DNA of 64,000 bases from Siderastrea radians. Its lineage: Eukaryota > Cnidaria > Anthozoa > Scleractinia > Rhizangiidae. The position numbers and the translations under genes are program-made. The notes under the pieces were generated by a model, which was given only the letters and a program-made list of their open reading frames with translations, did not search any database and was not told where the DNA came from. The stretch covers positions 34,779,614-34,843,613 of the forward strand of contig OZ024894.1 in NCBI GenBank assembly GCA_964017195.1, read 5' to 3'. This document shows, one piece after another, positions 1 to 16,725 of this stretch. Position 1 is the first letter of the stretch, and the number at the start of each line of letters is the position of its first letter.

Positions 1-147
1 CTTTTTGCACAACAAATTTGTTGCTTCTACTTTTTGCAACATGAAAATTTGTTATGTGCAGAGGTGGTAATACGTGCAACAAACAATCTCAACTTGCAAC
101 ACAACATTGTTGCGAGGAAGGTTGCACAAAAATGTTGCCCGTATTAC
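1..147. repeat. fold-back repeat with TTGCAAC motifs
   Basis: Positions 66-81 read GGTAATACGTGCAACA, and the near-complement TGTTGCCCGTATTAC closes the fold at about 131-146. Between and before them TTGCAAC/GTTGC motifs recur on both strands (1-65 also). This looks like the end of a small TIR or fold-back element that may run past the left edge of the window. A 72-codon ORF overlapping it (54-272) is low-complexity and not credible as a gene. Confidence 0.45.
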
Positions 148-2299
148 TGGACCTTAAGAGGCCAATGAGCCAAACTGGCCTGCTTAGCCATGCTGGCTCA
201 GTTTGCGGAGATCCTGGCATAAACACACCGAAGCATACCGTGTTATTCCTCAGGGCTATGATTAACATGTGACTAATAAAACCATGAACAGTAAGAATTA
301 TCTATAAATGTTCACTGTGCCATGACCGACCAATCAGGTGTGAAATCAATGCAAACCACAAATTTCTTGTATCTGATTGGTTTTCTTTCCCGACATAATA
401 ACAGTCCAAAAATAATTCAAGTGTTCAGGGTTTTCATAGTTTTACTGTATTAAGAGCCATAATGCCTAACATGTGTTACGGCGGAGTATAGATCAGTGTT
501 ATGGATGAACTTATCTTTTGTTGCCATTAATAATTATTTACTCAAAAAGCAATTGGGTTTCTTTATATGCATATGAACATGTGACTAATAGCTAATTGAC
601 AGCCCTTAATTGAAAAGCAAAGTTACCTAAGTGGCTAATGTTGCCCAAAGCCAAAGGGAACTTGGAGAGAAAACGGCAATTCTGTAGGAATGGGGATTAA
701 TGATTATGGAATTCAGAGGACATGGGGGCAAAGTTCTGTCCATGAATTGAAAGTTTAAATCTGAAAAGGTTCTTACAATAACTTATGTGATACACAACTA
801 TTAAAGAACATTATTTAAGTTAAATGCAAGACAAAAGCATCGAATCAAGACAATTAATTCAATTCAATGACCCTCTATTTAAATAATACTAAGTCCTCGT
901 GGATTGAGCGGACCGCGTGAGAAATATAACTGAATACAAACATTTACCAACCAAGAGTAAAAAAAACATACCTGAAATGATGTACGAGCCATAGACGAAG
1001 GAAAAGTGGTTCTTCCATATTATTTGCATTGAATTTCCATCAGATTGAAAGCCGTTTGCACGTTGGTTTGTCCTATACTCGCTCGCTCGACCGTTAAAAA
1101 GATTGTGCTGCCTTCCCGAATGCTTCCCGAATGAGCACAAATTGTGGTCAGCGGACGTTTACTGCTTAGTGTACACGAACGCTAAAAATAACATGCCCTG
1201 AAAAAACAGCGTTTTTGCAGTTCTGTGTTGTTTTCACGTAATTTAGAGATTTTCCATGAAAATGCTAACTAAATTCGCTGAGGAAACGGTCGATTATTTA
1301 ACTTGGTGAGGTTAGTTCGCATCGCAATGTACCAGCAGAGGCCAGTAGAACGAAATTCAAAGGGTGTAGCACCTACGTTCGCATGAAATACCTCTGACAA
1401 ACAGGTTTTAGTGGAAATTCAAAAGGAAAAAACCGTACTTAAAGAGATTCTCGTCTGTGTGTTAAAACCAAAAAAAAAACGAATAATGTAGACTCCTCTT
1501 CGCGAGAAGGGCTAGTTTTGCAGCGCTTTTGTATCACGCTCAATTTCTTTTGTTTTTGCTTATCCACAATCCTCTTCTAAGCAGTACCGGTACCGGGCAA
1601 TGTTTTTGTTACGCCCACTTCAAACTGGCGGCCGAAAAACGTTTTTAAAGAAAAACAATCTGTCTTCAAAATTCACAGATTAGTTGGATTTAAATCAATT
1701 CTCTGTTGCTTCTCTCAACTGGCACTACCGAAATGTTAGTTTTTAATAATTAACCAAGTATTCGTCTACACACAAACTGCGACTTGTTGCTGAAGCCAAA
1801 CAGTAAAACAGTGCTTAATTTTAAACATGTGAATAGGTTGTTCAAGATAATGAAAAACGCAGATGTCCCCCATCTTGAAGTGGGTGTTAAAAACTTAGCT
1901 TTGGGCGGGGGGAGGGGGGTGGGGAGGAACCCCTATAATCTCGGTGGGCGATGTGCGGCAAATGTCTTGAAACAATTACACTATTTCGGAGCACAATATG
2001 TGATTTTTTTTACCCTGTTTCAGGCCTGACCCAAAATCTAACGTCCCTTATCAAAACTGTCCCAAAAAGGATCGCAACTACCTAGGAACTGCTTCAATTT
2101 ACGTAAGACGTTTGAGAAGGGCTTCAAATCCTCTATATTAATCAAAAGACCATTCTCAAGGGATGAAAATAGTAAAAAGTAGCTTCGTCTAAAGACCATA
2201 CCCAATTCCAGACCATAACTCGAAAACTTAACCCTAATTCAGACCAAAACGCCACAAAAATCATTACCTTTGAGGCCGCCCACTCCTATCTGGCTTTTA
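148..2299. other. AT-rich DNA with no recognisable gene
   Basis: Only short ORFs (83 codons or fewer) occur and none resembles a known protein. There is a G-rich run near 1904-1925. I see no element ends or RNA gene here. Confidence 0.5.
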
Positions 2300-3140
2300 T
2301 GTAGAAGGTTTTTGCAGTCTCCCTTTTTTGTTTTCATGTCGTTTACAAGGTTTAGGCAATCTCTCTGTTTTACTTTCTTTCTACAATCTCCCTTTTTTAC
2401 ATTTGTGGGGAGCAAGGTTGGTGTAGCAGTGGGAGCACTTGCCTCCCACCTCTGTGACCCGGGTTCGGTTCCAGTGGTTGGCACGTGGGTTGAGTTTGTT
2501 GTTGGTTCTGTCCTTGCTCCGAGGGGTTTTTTTAGAGTTCTCCAAATTTTTTCCCTCCACAAAAACCAACACTTCCAAATTCCAATTCAACCTGGACGTC
2601 AAGTGTTTACACATGATGTGTGGTCCTCACACTACGACGCTAAATTTGATTTACCTTTTTTTTTTACTTCAAATGTTAGATACATATTCTTGAATGTATC
2701 CCTTTTCCAATTTACACGCTATTTGCATTGTCTGGCCAGTCTCCCTTTTTCCATTTACATGATTTTTACAGGATTTGGGCCACCAAATTTACATGTTATT
2801 TACAGGGTATAGAACAGCCCCATATTTCTCATTTACATGTTCTTTACATGTTTTGTTTAAAAAATTTACAGGATATTTATAAAGAAGATACTGTAAATTT
2901 GTTCCCCAAAATTTACATGTTATTTACATGGTTCTTTAAGTTATAAGGGTTAAAGGGGACCACGTAAATCCATTTTTACAACAAATTTACAGCTTCTCCT
3001 TAACATGTAAAAAACCATGCAAATTCAATTTACAAAATGCCAACATGTAAATGTAAATTTACAAAACATGTAAATTAGGATTTGCATGTTGTAAATTACG
3101 ATTTACATGTGCATGTAAATTTTCAACTTTTCCAGTGTAT
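2300..3140. repeat. TTTACATG/CATGTAAA motif cluster
   Basis: Short lines such as CTCCCTTTTTT followed by TTTACA recur at about 2318, 2385 and 2745. TTTACATG-type words dominate 2650-2960, and their complements CATGTAAA/AAATTTACA dominate 2980-3125. The opposed polarity of the two halves is what subterminal repeats of a TIR DNA element look like, but I could not define matched outer ends. The SINE at 2406 sits inside this block. Confidence 0.4.
2406..2600 (+). mobile_element. tRNA-derived SINE
   Basis: The head resembles a tRNA gene with RNA polymerase III promoter boxes: a box A-like TGGTGTAGCAGTGGGAGC near 2419-2436 and a box B GGGTTCGGTTCC near 2460-2471. The anticodon-arm region CTTGCCTCCCACC is most like a glycine tRNA. 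A non-tRNA body follows (GTTGTTGGTTCTGTCCTTGCTCCGAG) and ends in CAAAAACCAACA-type sequence near 2580. That body resembles SINEs I recall from cnidarian genomes, which is memory and not a search. The acceptor stem does not fold, so it is not a working tRNA gene. Flanking duplications were not identified. Confidence 0.65.
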
Positions 3141-5341
3141 CTTTGCTGCCTTTGTGATATGAACATGCATAATGGCTACTGGGCAACATTTTCGTGGCAG
3201 GCTGGTATAATCAAGGTTGAATCAAGTTTTATCTATAGATGTACAAGTAGATGACCAGTCTCGATGAGCCTCCGTGTTCTGGTTAAAATGAATACCCAGG
3301 GCAGACACTCATTTTGTAAGTATGCTAGGAAATGGAAACAAAACAGAGCTAGAGATAGCATTTCTACTTTTGTATAACTGATTACATTTTGCTCCTTGCA
3401 TTTAAATAAAATTATTGATGTTGTTATTGTCTTGTTCGTTGATTGATTAAATGTTTACCCAATACCTTGGAAGAATTGGATTAAGGCCAGTGTTGTGCTC
3501 CAACTGTTTGCTCCAATGTCTTCTTAGAATAGAGCTGAGTTGATTTTGGTTAAAGCCAAAAGTAGAAACCACTCCCTGTCCAAACTCGAGAAAAGCTTCA
3601 CCGCCATGACAACAGTTGAGTTGTGTCTTGCAAGCTAGTGTTTTGTTTCGGATAATTAAAGTTCTGGTGGACCTGGTGGCATCCTGTTTTCGCTGCGATC
3701 GTCTACAAATTGTACAAGTCGGCGATCCGGTGTCTACCCGCTAGCTGGTGTTCGGGAAAAATAAACAAAATGCCGGCTTAAATTTCCCTTTGAAGAAAAC
3801 CTGTGTTCACAGGAGAGGGCAGGTCATTTTGGCCACTTTTCTCTTCGGAGAAAACATATTAAGACAATAACAAAACGAAGTTCAAAGGGTCGCAAGCATA
3901 AACAAGATAAAACATGTTGCAAATAAAAACTGATTTTCAAGCTGCTACCGGCGCAGCTCTGGCGAGATGCTCCATTCACTCAGTGCCACTTCGTACGCTG
4001 TGTGGCAGTAATCACTAAGGTAAAGTTAGATCTAGTTAGCTAGGAATAAGGAAGATAAAAAAAAAAGTTTGTATGGCTCATTCCTTTATTTAAGTTATTG
4101 CAAACCCGTTCCTTGCCTGCTCTCTTGAATAAGAAGCTAGACGATTAGCAAATGAAATCATGTAATCCACATCGAAATGTACCCAATGTTGTGATGTCGG
4201 ATGATGACGAAGGAAAACTCAATATTCTCTGCCGCTAGCACTGCGGGCGCAAGCTCTGTATGGCAGGGAAAGGTTTAAAAAAAACGTAGCACAAAACTCA
4301 TAAACAATATTTCATGTCCACGTGAGCTAAATGCAACCATGAAACGTATGTGAAGAATTTATTCAGTTTGTGACAAGCTTGGGCTGGCGAAGAAAAAGTC
4401 CTGAGGCCTGATGGAAGCAAACCCAGGAAATTCAGTCAGGTTGGATCCCACGAGTCTATACCTTCACAACGGTCAAACGCAAAAAGCTACGTGACGTCCG
4501 GTTTTTCAGAACCTTGAAGTTTGAATCAGTTCAGACTTTTACGAGCGCAAAGTTCGTATGAAAACGGTACATAAAATGTCCCGATACACCACATTTCGCG
4601 CCGATAAAACTTGTGGATGCCAGTTACTTCATTCTAAACACATGCTCAAAGCAAAAAGCTTAAGTTTTCAGTAAAGGCGCTAAGTTTTGGGTTTAAAGTG
4701 AAACTTTCGACACTTCTCTGTGTTTTCTTATGTAAAATTATGGCGGGAACTGCGCACGCGTGAAGTCTATACCAGACTTCAATAGCTCAGTGGTTACAGC
4801 ATCCTACTGGTATTCGGAAGGCTCGTTTTTTGTAGCAAATCTAAAAACAGTATGAGGTTACTACATGACCATTTTAAACACAGACCATTCATTTTTCCCT
4901 TTATCAGTCTAGTGCAATTTAAAAAATACTATGTAACAGACACATCGGAAAAAGAGATTAAAAACAATATCATGTTTTATGTATTTGTTTTTAAATTTTA
5001 TTAGCTTCGCCATTGCAAAAATAACAGCACATAAAACTATAAACTACTTAAAGTAGAGTTAGTAATATAATGTGGCAGGGGAACCGCAACAGCGAGTAGC
5101 CAGCTACGGCGGGCCTTTTAACTACTAAAATATAATAGAATTACCTAAAATTGGTAACAATAACAAAAGAAAGTATATAAAAGTATAAGAGTATTATTAC
5201 TCTTCAATGTCAATTTCAATATCATTTTAGTATCCTAAAATGACCGGTTTACAGCTGAATGTTAAAGAGACAGTGCTTATCATATGACTGAAAAAATTAC
5301 TCTATTCTGATTGGCTGAGGGCAGGAAGATTAATCACTGGC
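3141..5341. other. no recognisable gene
   Basis: AT-rich DNA without ORFs of note or matched element ends. Apart from the tRNA-like fragment listed separately at 4783 I see nothing interpretable. Confidence 0.5.
4783..4830 (+). repeat. truncated tRNA-like (SINE head) fragment
   Basis: The stretch AATAGCTCAGTGGTTACAGC followed by a spacer and TATTCGGAAGG matches the D-arm (box A) and anticodon-arm layout of a tRNA. The box B/T-arm that should follow is absent; the sequence runs into a T-run instead. It is best read as a 5' fragment of a tRNA-derived SINE or a tRNA pseudogene. Confidence 0.4.
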
Positions 5342-5673
5342 TGCTTGCCATTATGCCAAAATTTCTGGAAATTTCGGTCGAAAAATAAATGGAACGCTTC
5401 GGTCCAGGTGGAAATTTTCCGGGAAAAGTGGTCCATCTCCAGAGGTCCCTCTTTGACGGGTCGTCCAATCCGACTGCAACTGTTGCCTTTCCATTTTCAA
5501 AGATTCTCGTTTCCAGCCCCACTTTACAGAGAAAGAATCGAAATTTTGGTCGAAACGTAAATGGAACTCTTCTGTCTGGTTTGAAATTTTGTTTCTATCG
5601 AGCAATGTCGCCCCATTTTCCCTTGGTTAATTCAACTGGTCTCTGACCGGTCTGTTTGGCATAATGGAAAGCA
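5342..5673. mobile_element. 332-bp TIR repeat, unclassified
   Basis: The ends are inverted copies: TGCTTGCCATTATGCCAAA at 5342-5360 and its complement with one mismatch at 5655-5673. Two direct repeats of about 50 bp lie inside (about 5369-5420 and 5539-5590), both containing GGTCGAAA..TAAATGGAAC. No target-site duplication is evident. Overlapping ORFs on both strands (up to 85 codons) come from this repeat and are not believable genes. Confidence 0.5.
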
Positions 5674-7858
5674 CCCACAAATTTGCAATGCACTGAACTC
5701 GGGCAGATTAATAGCGACCTTTAGATTGGACTTTGTGTACGAGATTGAGTAGGAGTGCGACTTTTCGAATTTCAAACCAGTGACGTTTTTTGGGCCCTTA
5801 ATCCGTCGTGTTGTTTACGAGTTTGCAAGGAAGCTCCAGGAGTGAGATTGGTATGTGATGTGTTATAGGTGATAACGTAAAGCCTCCAAATTGAAGTTGA
5901 AAAGTCGTACTCGTGCTCAATCTGGTAGTCGCACTCAAATCAAAATTGGCAACAACATGACATATGCGCGGAAAAAGCGGCAATTCTATAAACAATTGAT
6001 ATAGTCGAGCGATTTCCCTTCGTATGCGACAAAGATTTTAGGGGAGCTATCAGAAAAGCAAAAGGAAAACAGAAATATAATTACGACAAAGCTGATAAAC
6101 TACCAGAATGTTGCGACGACAACGAGGAGTTCGATACGTCAATATTCATTATTCAGCGAGTGGATATCATGTGATAACATGTCGAACAGATTAATGTTGA
6201 AGTTCGCAACAAGAAATGACTATGTATGAGTCCAACAGTCTTCGAACGGCCACAAAGACGGAGAATGAGCAGCAAACATTCTCTCTTGTAATCAACACTA
6301 ACGAAAATCTGGGGGGGGGGGGGAAACAAGCGGGAGAAAAACCGAGGATCCCTCAATATACAGTACGGACCGAGAATACGAGAATACGAGGGTGATAAGA
6401 TGCTACTTTAAAGTTGTTTCTTTTCCTGGTCAGTTCTGCTTTTGCAAAAAAGAACGTTTACTTTATGAGGCTACGTTGTGACCAAGACTTTTATGTTATC
6501 AGGCTTATTGGTAGTCAAGCGCATTCCTTGTGCTCTTTCGCTGCGGAGTCGGGCGTGTCGGCTTTTTTAAAGGCTGGTCTCTACATCCGATGTCATGGAG
6601 TTTTGCTTTTACAGGTCCTGTGCAAGGACAAGTTCATTTGGTCGCCCACCACGATGTCGTCGTCGTTGAATGATGTTTCTGAATTAAAAACCAGATGTTT
6701 TGGCAACTAACATAACATTCACGAGATTCTGCGTACCTTGTCCCTGTCTAACCAGATGTGTAAAGGCGAAAAAATTCTGGGGATAACTCAGCCTGCGATT
6801 GACCGGCATCTTATCAAGGGAGGAGTAGTAAAACTACCAGGTGTTTCTTGTTACAGAAACCAGAGTAAATCGCCAACTATTTGGGCCGATCGCCGTCTGC
6901 GTGCGACTTTACCTTACCTACCGTTCTCAAGTTTCTAACTGGTTCTACAGCATAACCCTTATGAGAGACCGCTCTTAGACCCTACCACGGATTCATTAGA
7001 CCGGATCTTATCTCCAGTTTCTGTGAAATGAAGATACTGTGAAAATTACCACTGCCCTCTGGATATGTTGATGGTCCATCGCGGAGTCAATTATTACGTT
7101 TCGCTAGTGGGTTTTACTCATGGATCTATCTGAACTACATTAGCATATATTATAACCGCCTACGGTCATGTGATTCTAAAACACTTGCTATGACAGCAAA
7201 TACTTTGCACCTCTTGGACTAGTATACATAAACATAAACACCTCTCTTAATACTTGAACTATACAAACTGCCAAGAATCCTGGGAAAAGACCGTTTTTCA
7301 AACGAAACAGCTTTGTCAGGGCGCCATTTTGATGTCACGTCAGGGCGGCAATTTCGAAAATTCAAGATGCTGTATTTTAAAGGCAAAGGATGATATCGAG
7401 CTGGAAACTTGTGAAAAGTTATATTTTTAGGTGTTCCTACACCTGGTGACGATAAGAATTTCGCAGGTCTAGCGAGTTTTGATTTTAGAATGTTATGACG
7501 TCACGTACAAACCAGCAATAAAGTTGATGTAGTTGAGATGTAGATTTGAGATGTAGTCCATTGGCATCTACAACCAAAGTAACTACATCGTGGGACAAAC
7601 GATATTTTTTTTTCGTTATTGCTTAAAAGTTTATCTGCAAACGCTTTGAACTGATACGAGTTCACGACACTGAAAATAGACGTGTTTTTCGTCTTTTGCA
7701 TTGACTGCCGTGTGATATTATATGGCTAAACATGTTGTACTTACAATGTTTTGTGTCTGTACATGCTACTCTTTCTTGTCTGTTTTTTCTGCTCCTTTCG
7801 CTTCTCCGTTTACCCTTGTGTTCGCTTCTGCTTCGGTTTCTGCGTCTCCATCTGCTTC
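5674..7858. other. no recognisable gene
   Basis: ORFs up to 98 codons on both strands (for example 6414-6710 and 6738-6938, plus) match nothing I recognise and lack a convincing splice context. A 12-base G run lies at about 6311-6322. The segment next to 7859 is the 3' flank of the TPR-CHAT gene, and no AATAAA is close to its stop codon. Confidence 0.45.
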
Positions 7859-10888
<3,030 letters not shown>

Positions 10889-11455
10889 TTTGTTTACATG
10901 TACCCTTTATGTCAATGGTGGTATCTTCTGCGCAATTACCTGGTTGACAATAAAAAGTATTTCTAATTTTAATTTCCAATGTACTTTCTTGATCTCTGAT
11001 AAGTTTGTCACTTTCGCTAAATAATATTACGTAACAGAAACTTGAAACTTGTCGTCAGGTCTTGAGTTTCTTATACGTGAGTTATGATTTTTCACCGACC
11101 TAAAGCCAATTATCGCTCTGCAGAGGTCGAGATAACATAATGGGTTCTTTTCAAACCTAACACAGGACAAAATAAATCAGTTGCATTATAAAGGTAGCGA
11201 ATTAGCGACCATGTCATAGATGGTAATTTTTTGGTAGACCTATCCTTTCAACATATCTTCATTAATTTTTAAAAACCCTACTTATATGCAGTTACGAAGG
11301 AAAAAAAACAAACTAATAAAAAAAGCAGAGGAATACCTTTCCTGCCTGAGAAGTAAACAATTGAAGTTCATTCGCATTCATTTTTCGAGCGACTTAACTG
11401 AAAGTTGGACGAGACGTTTTCCAATATACTGATAACTCTAAATTTTGCATCTTAA
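10889..11455. other. 5' flank of the TPR-CHAT gene
   Basis: No ORF or repeat of note. On the minus strand, upstream of the ATG, there is a donor-like CAGGTAATT and then an acceptor-like TGCGCAG within about 60 bases, so a 5' UTR intron cannot be excluded. No clear TATA box was found. Confidence 0.4.
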
Positions 11456-13891
11456 GGGTCATTACCAGAGGAGGTTGGACACGGCACGAACGGCATTCTG
11501 GTAGCTGTGATCAACCAATCAGAACACTGTATTCATTCGTTAGTCTTTTCTGAGAAAATTTCTCCACGCAACATTTTATGGTTTTGAGTGCGCTTTTCTG
11601 CAAGAGGTAGCTCGTTTGTTTCTCAATAGAGGAGTTTAAATGAAAGGTAGGTTTTTACTTTTACTATATAACGCTTTATATTTTAAAATATCTTCATAGA
11701 ATTCGTCATTATTAGACTTCCTCGCAAGCTAATGTCCAATATGGCAGCTGTTGTCCACGTTCTGTAGTCAACCAACGCGTTCGTTTCTTGTTTCAATATA
11801 GTGTCGGATTTACCTTAGAAAATCGTACCAGCTAATGTAGGAATAGTTATTCTTTAATTTTAGAGGGTAGGACCCCATCGGACCTCTTACGGTTTTTCTG
11901 TTATTTGCGATCGACGTTTGGTGATTTTAGAGATAAACAAGAGTAAGTTAGGACAGTTCTGTAGCACAACATCACTTCTAGAGCGTCCCTAGGAAGACTT
12001 TAGAATTCTGAGGCTTCAAAATACTGCATTTTCTAAATCTCTTTGACGTTTTTAGGCAAAAAGGTTTCTCTTGAGTGGGAAATAGTGACTATATGTGATA
12101 TGTGATTCATGTTCTTATGCAAACGCAGCTGCTGAGATTTGAACATTGCCAGTGTATGAACTTACATGTTGTTTTCTTTGTGACAACTGCCAAATCACGA
12201 GGTGGCTTAAACCCAATTAAGTCATTTTTTTCCTTTCATCTTTAGGTTTAACAACAACAACAACAAAAATGTGGCTCCAGTCTTGTCTGCCCCTGAAATA
12301 GACCCAGGCCTACAAGGATCAAATAGTTATATTTGCTTTAAACCAAAATACTGAGCTTGTTCAGGACTTTAGTCTACCATATTATCATCTCTTGTTAAGT
12401 CCTGCTCTAAGCAACAGAATAAAAAAAATCCAAACCTCAAGAGAGCCTTAAATGGATTTATAACAATAAATTGTGAGAGTGAATGTGCTCTTTAAATCTT
12501 TTTTTCTTTATTTTTTGTTTATTTCTTGTGTGTTTTGGTGTTGTTTTAAAATTATTTTATACATTAATGAGGTTTCTAGTGTAGCATTTAGTAGCGAGAG
12601 ACAAAAGTCATTTGAATTGTATGCCTGACTCACACTAGTGACATATATAACGACTGTCATAACTGCGGGGTCACGCAAATGCTAAACACAACATATATTA
12701 ACGTTTTATGTACAGCTGTTAACCCGGCTGTGAACAACACAACGTTACAACTTTAACATATGAGCATAATGACATAAACATAATGACTTTTAAGGAAAAA
12801 ATGTTATCGTTTCTTTACGTTGTTATGTCGCTTGGTGTGGACCAGGCCTAAGGGACCATCCATCTTGAGAGTCCATTTTTAAAGAATCCCACATGAAATA
12901 TCTCATTTAAACACTGCACAGTTGAACTGGCTGATATGGGCACCTTCAGAACAGGACAAACTGTCCATGACAGAAGTCAATTTTGGCTAAAAATGTATGG
13001 GCTTTAATACCACCAGGACAGATAAAACTGTCTGTTATAAAGAGGTTTCCATATTGAGCGAATGCCCGCAAAGTAGGGTTTGACTGTACAATGCAGTTTG
13101 GCCTCTGTAATTACCAAGCATCTTGCCTGCTAAGGGCATTTGCATGAATGCCCCTACCAGCTGGGAGCGACAAGAGGCCACTGTATTCCCAGGCTATGAC
13201 TTTCATTAGGAGAGTGGTATTGTTTACAAGGATGACACAAATGCTTTGTTATGAATCTCACTGCTGGGAGAGAATCCAGTAATAAAGGCTAGCTATCTTT
13301 CAATGGACATCCATTCTTGTAAGGGACCATCAGTCTTAAAAGCCCATCTTTGAAGAACCGCACTTGAAATAATTCATTTAAACACTGCAGAACTGAACAC
13401 TTTTAATGGGCACCTTTAGGATAGGACAAACTGCTTGGGGTGTCCAAAAATATAAGGGCTTTAATTCCACTGGGATAGGAAGAAGAAAGAAGTGTTTGTA
13501 CAAGTGGTTCAACTGTATGTATTTAGTCTTTCTCGTGACCCAAAATCTGTAAGCAAACACCCTTTCTGGTTTCAAGGGTGATTGCTGATTTTAACTGCAC
13601 AAGCAAAATTTGTTTATAAAAAATAATGTAACAGAAAGACAGATTTGTAGAAAATAGCCTTAGATGAGTGTATGATTGCAGTCTTGAACATTGTTCAGTT
13701 CTCATGTCCAGAAACTTGAAATTGGGACCTGATCACACACCGAGCAAGGTACCTGGTGCCCTTGATGGTTTGGTTGCAAACTCAGGTTAGAGCCTCCAGA
13801 CACATTGTATTTCAGTCTCATAATTAGATTAGACAATCGAATCAATAAGATTTTCTTTTTAGGTTGCTGTTCTTTTTATATGTTTTTTTCA

Positions 13892-13893
<2 letters not shown>

Positions 13894-13926
<33 letters not shown>

Positions 13927-13983
13927 TATTATTATAATTATTATTATTATTATTATTATTATTATTGTTGTTGTTATTATTGA
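13894..13983. repeat. AAT/ATT microsatellite, copy 1
   Basis: A run of AAT units passes into ATT units and then GTT units, so the tract can fold on itself. Equivalent tracts in copies 2 and 3 differ in length and internal interruptions. Codons of this tract give poly-Ile in a false ORF. Confidence 0.85.
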
Positions 13984-15922
13984 ATTAGAAAACTGGATTT
14001 AGTTCCTGTCCAGAAGAAACAATGCGCAGTATTTACTCTTTTATCCAAGAACCAACTCTAATTTTGTAATAAAAATAGCTGCCTGCTGTCTGTCCACTGA
14101 AATCTGTAATAATTTTTGTGTATTACTGAATTGCAATGAGAATTTAGGGCTATCATTTTTGGTACATCAATATTTTCCCTGTCCCCTTGGTATTTATACG
14201 CAGACATTTGTATACCTCTGCTTTACTTTGTACTACATTATTTTCTTTATTCACACACAATCAGTACAATGATACAACCTTATCCAACAAAATTACTGAA
14301 AATTCCTGAAACTCGATTTTATATCACTGGTACCTCAAAACAGTAAGCTTAAATTCAGGGTGAAATGCAACAATCGATTTTTGGTACCAATCTCGGCATA
14401 TTCCTGAGATTTTTTTTTTGTAACTCCTGATGTAGACTGCTAGAAGTCCCTCCGTATTTGTCGAGCGAGTAAACAAGCTCCCTGCTGGAGCGAGTAATCC
14501 TGCTGATAATGAGCCGTTGGTCGAAACTCACGGTTTTTAAACAGACAAAGCTATCACGACGCCTCGAAAGGGCAGTTGGTTAGGGTGGCTTCGATTGGCT
14601 TTCACTGCAAAATATTCCTCGGTCAGGATTACTGGTGAAATAGTACGGCGTGTTCCCTTGCTTCGTAAGCCTTTCCATCGATCGGCGTCACAAAAAGCTG
14701 ACAAAAACCACGTTTATAACGAAACCTTAGTGAACCAGTTGTAAAGAAACGGTAACTAGTCAAGAGGAATCGTATAAACTTCGATCTAGGCCGTTTCAGT
14801 GCTTCTTGTAACAAAAATCTTCAGTTAATCGAGGTCCGCACACCTTCGAGGCTCGTTGCAACTGAGCTGAGAGCCACTGAAAAGGACAAGCTGCCCCGTG
14901 ATACCTTGCGGGCCGTGTCCAACCTCCTCTGGGTCATTACCATGAAATATGGGCACGAGTTAAGTTTTAAAAAGAGGTCTCAAAATTGTACAATCCCTTG
15001 GCTGGCTCTCAACGGTATCTGCAATGGTGAGGTACTAAGGGTAAAAGATTATACGAATCATGCAGGAGTTATACATCTCGCCAAACAGTACTAAATTCTG
15101 GTACCTTTTACGGCTTCTTTCAATATTTCAAAGGCTCACCCCTACCACTTTCACAGTGGAGTCGCCATTACTTTGTTGTGTACAACTTTACTGATTTTTG
15201 ACCGTTTGTTATTGACCAGTTTCGACTCTGAACTGCGCCTGAACTCTTATTGATCATAAATTCCCCCATGGCATTGTCGAAGCTGTTTCAAGTTTCTAGT
15301 CTTTGTAATGACTCTGTTCGAATATGTGCACAAGTACCTCAATTATTTCTCTGAGCTCACGCAAATCCGCCTTCATTTCCTTCATTGTGACCAGTTGGAA
15401 AATGGCTCCCTCCAGTATAGTTAAAATTTTTCGCTTTCATACTAAGAATGAAGCAATTTCTCTTTATTGCCTCGCCTCGCAAATGATATCAGGCATGTTC
15501 AGTCGATTGACAGTTTCACGGATCGACGATTGTGTTTCCAACGAATATTTCAGTTTTGATGTAGTTCTATCACATAAATTTGAAGAATCGACAGTGCGAG
15601 ACGGTTAGGCCCTAATTTACTTCTCCTGAGGCTGATAAAGCCCAGCAGAAGAAAATCGACAAATGTATTTCGAAGCTCTGATATAGAATAATATGCGACC
15701 CAGTTATGCTTAAGTGAAAAAGAACCATGACCAACTGACATAAATCAAAGTCCTGGTTCTATCAACTGTGACCTTTTAACATAATTATAGATCCCTACCG
15801 TCGTATTCTTCACCATTAAGACAAGATTAATTCCTTAGTCGTCACGGGCGAAATCGGGGCAACAAACCTGTAAAAACAAATCAGCCGGTCACAAGAGATT
15901 TGTACTTTTTGTTTGTGACTGT

Positions 15923-15946
15923 CTACCGAATACTGTAGTTCGGTAG
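15923..15946. repeat. 8-bp-stem hairpin in module B
   Basis: CTACCGAA (15923-15930) is followed by an 8-base loop and its complement TTCGGTAG (15939-15946). The same stem is present in the second B copy near 20076-20099. A function is not evident. Confidence 0.5.
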
Positions 15947-16559
15947 CGATAGCGCAGCTGTCATGTAAATGCAAACCTACATCAGAGACCTTATTAATGT
16001 CATTTATAACAAACGAGCAACCATACACAATTCCTTTACAACTCCAAGCCGCTTATCACCAAAGAGTTCGTTAAGCACCTGAGATGGACGTCGCCAGAAA
16101 CAAGGATAATCGAGAGTCAATTCGGGAATATTTTATCAACTTTACACACATTATTCAATTGAGCGATTACATAGTGACTGACTGATATTAACCACAGAAA
16201 GTTTGTGATAACAAATTATCAGTATCATTAGCATACGTACCACTGGCTCCTCAAGAGATAAATTTAAAACGGAACTCTGTGCAAAAGAAAATAAACGCGA
16301 CCATAAACTATCTGGGCTACGTCAAGAAAAGTGTTGTCAAACTACTTCGAAGTAATAACGGAAAATCCTGGTTGCTCAATATAAACTGTCACGTGAGATA
16401 ATTGATGTCATAATTCGACTTCCACACAAACAGGAAATTCAAATGTGTTGCATTCCACGAAGTATTTTTGGATCACTTTTCGTTTCTGGGCAACCGAGTA
16501 CGAATAACAATAACCGAGTACAAATTATCATTCGACCACGGTTGCTTTTTTAATCGAGG

Positions 16560-16725
16560 ACGATTGCATTCGTGCTCAGTTTGTCGAAATCAAATCGAGC
16601 ACGGTCTACATTTAAATTAATTCGACCTCGATTGCATTCGTGCTCGGTTCAAGTACTGAATCGAGCTCGACTGCATTCGTGCTCGGTTTGTGGAAATCGA
16701 GCACGAATTTTCAGATCGAGTAAGT
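16560..16725. repeat. short CGTGCTCG repeats in module B
   Basis: The core GCATTCGTGCTCGGTT occurs three times about 35-70 bp apart (near 16567, 16637 and 16673; the first with one change), interleaved with the opposite-strand form CGAGCAC. The cluster recurs in the second B copy near 20713-20878. Opposed short repeats like these can be protein-binding sites or remnants of element termini. Confidence 0.6.

Noticed and set aside
4783..4830. Functional tRNA gene
   Set aside because: The box A and anticodon-arm region look right, but the T-arm and acceptor stem are missing.
14906..15094. 62-codon ORF repeated in two array copies
   Set aside because: It crosses the A-TIR/11-mer/B junction, so it is an accident of the joint; its repetition only reflects the recent duplication.
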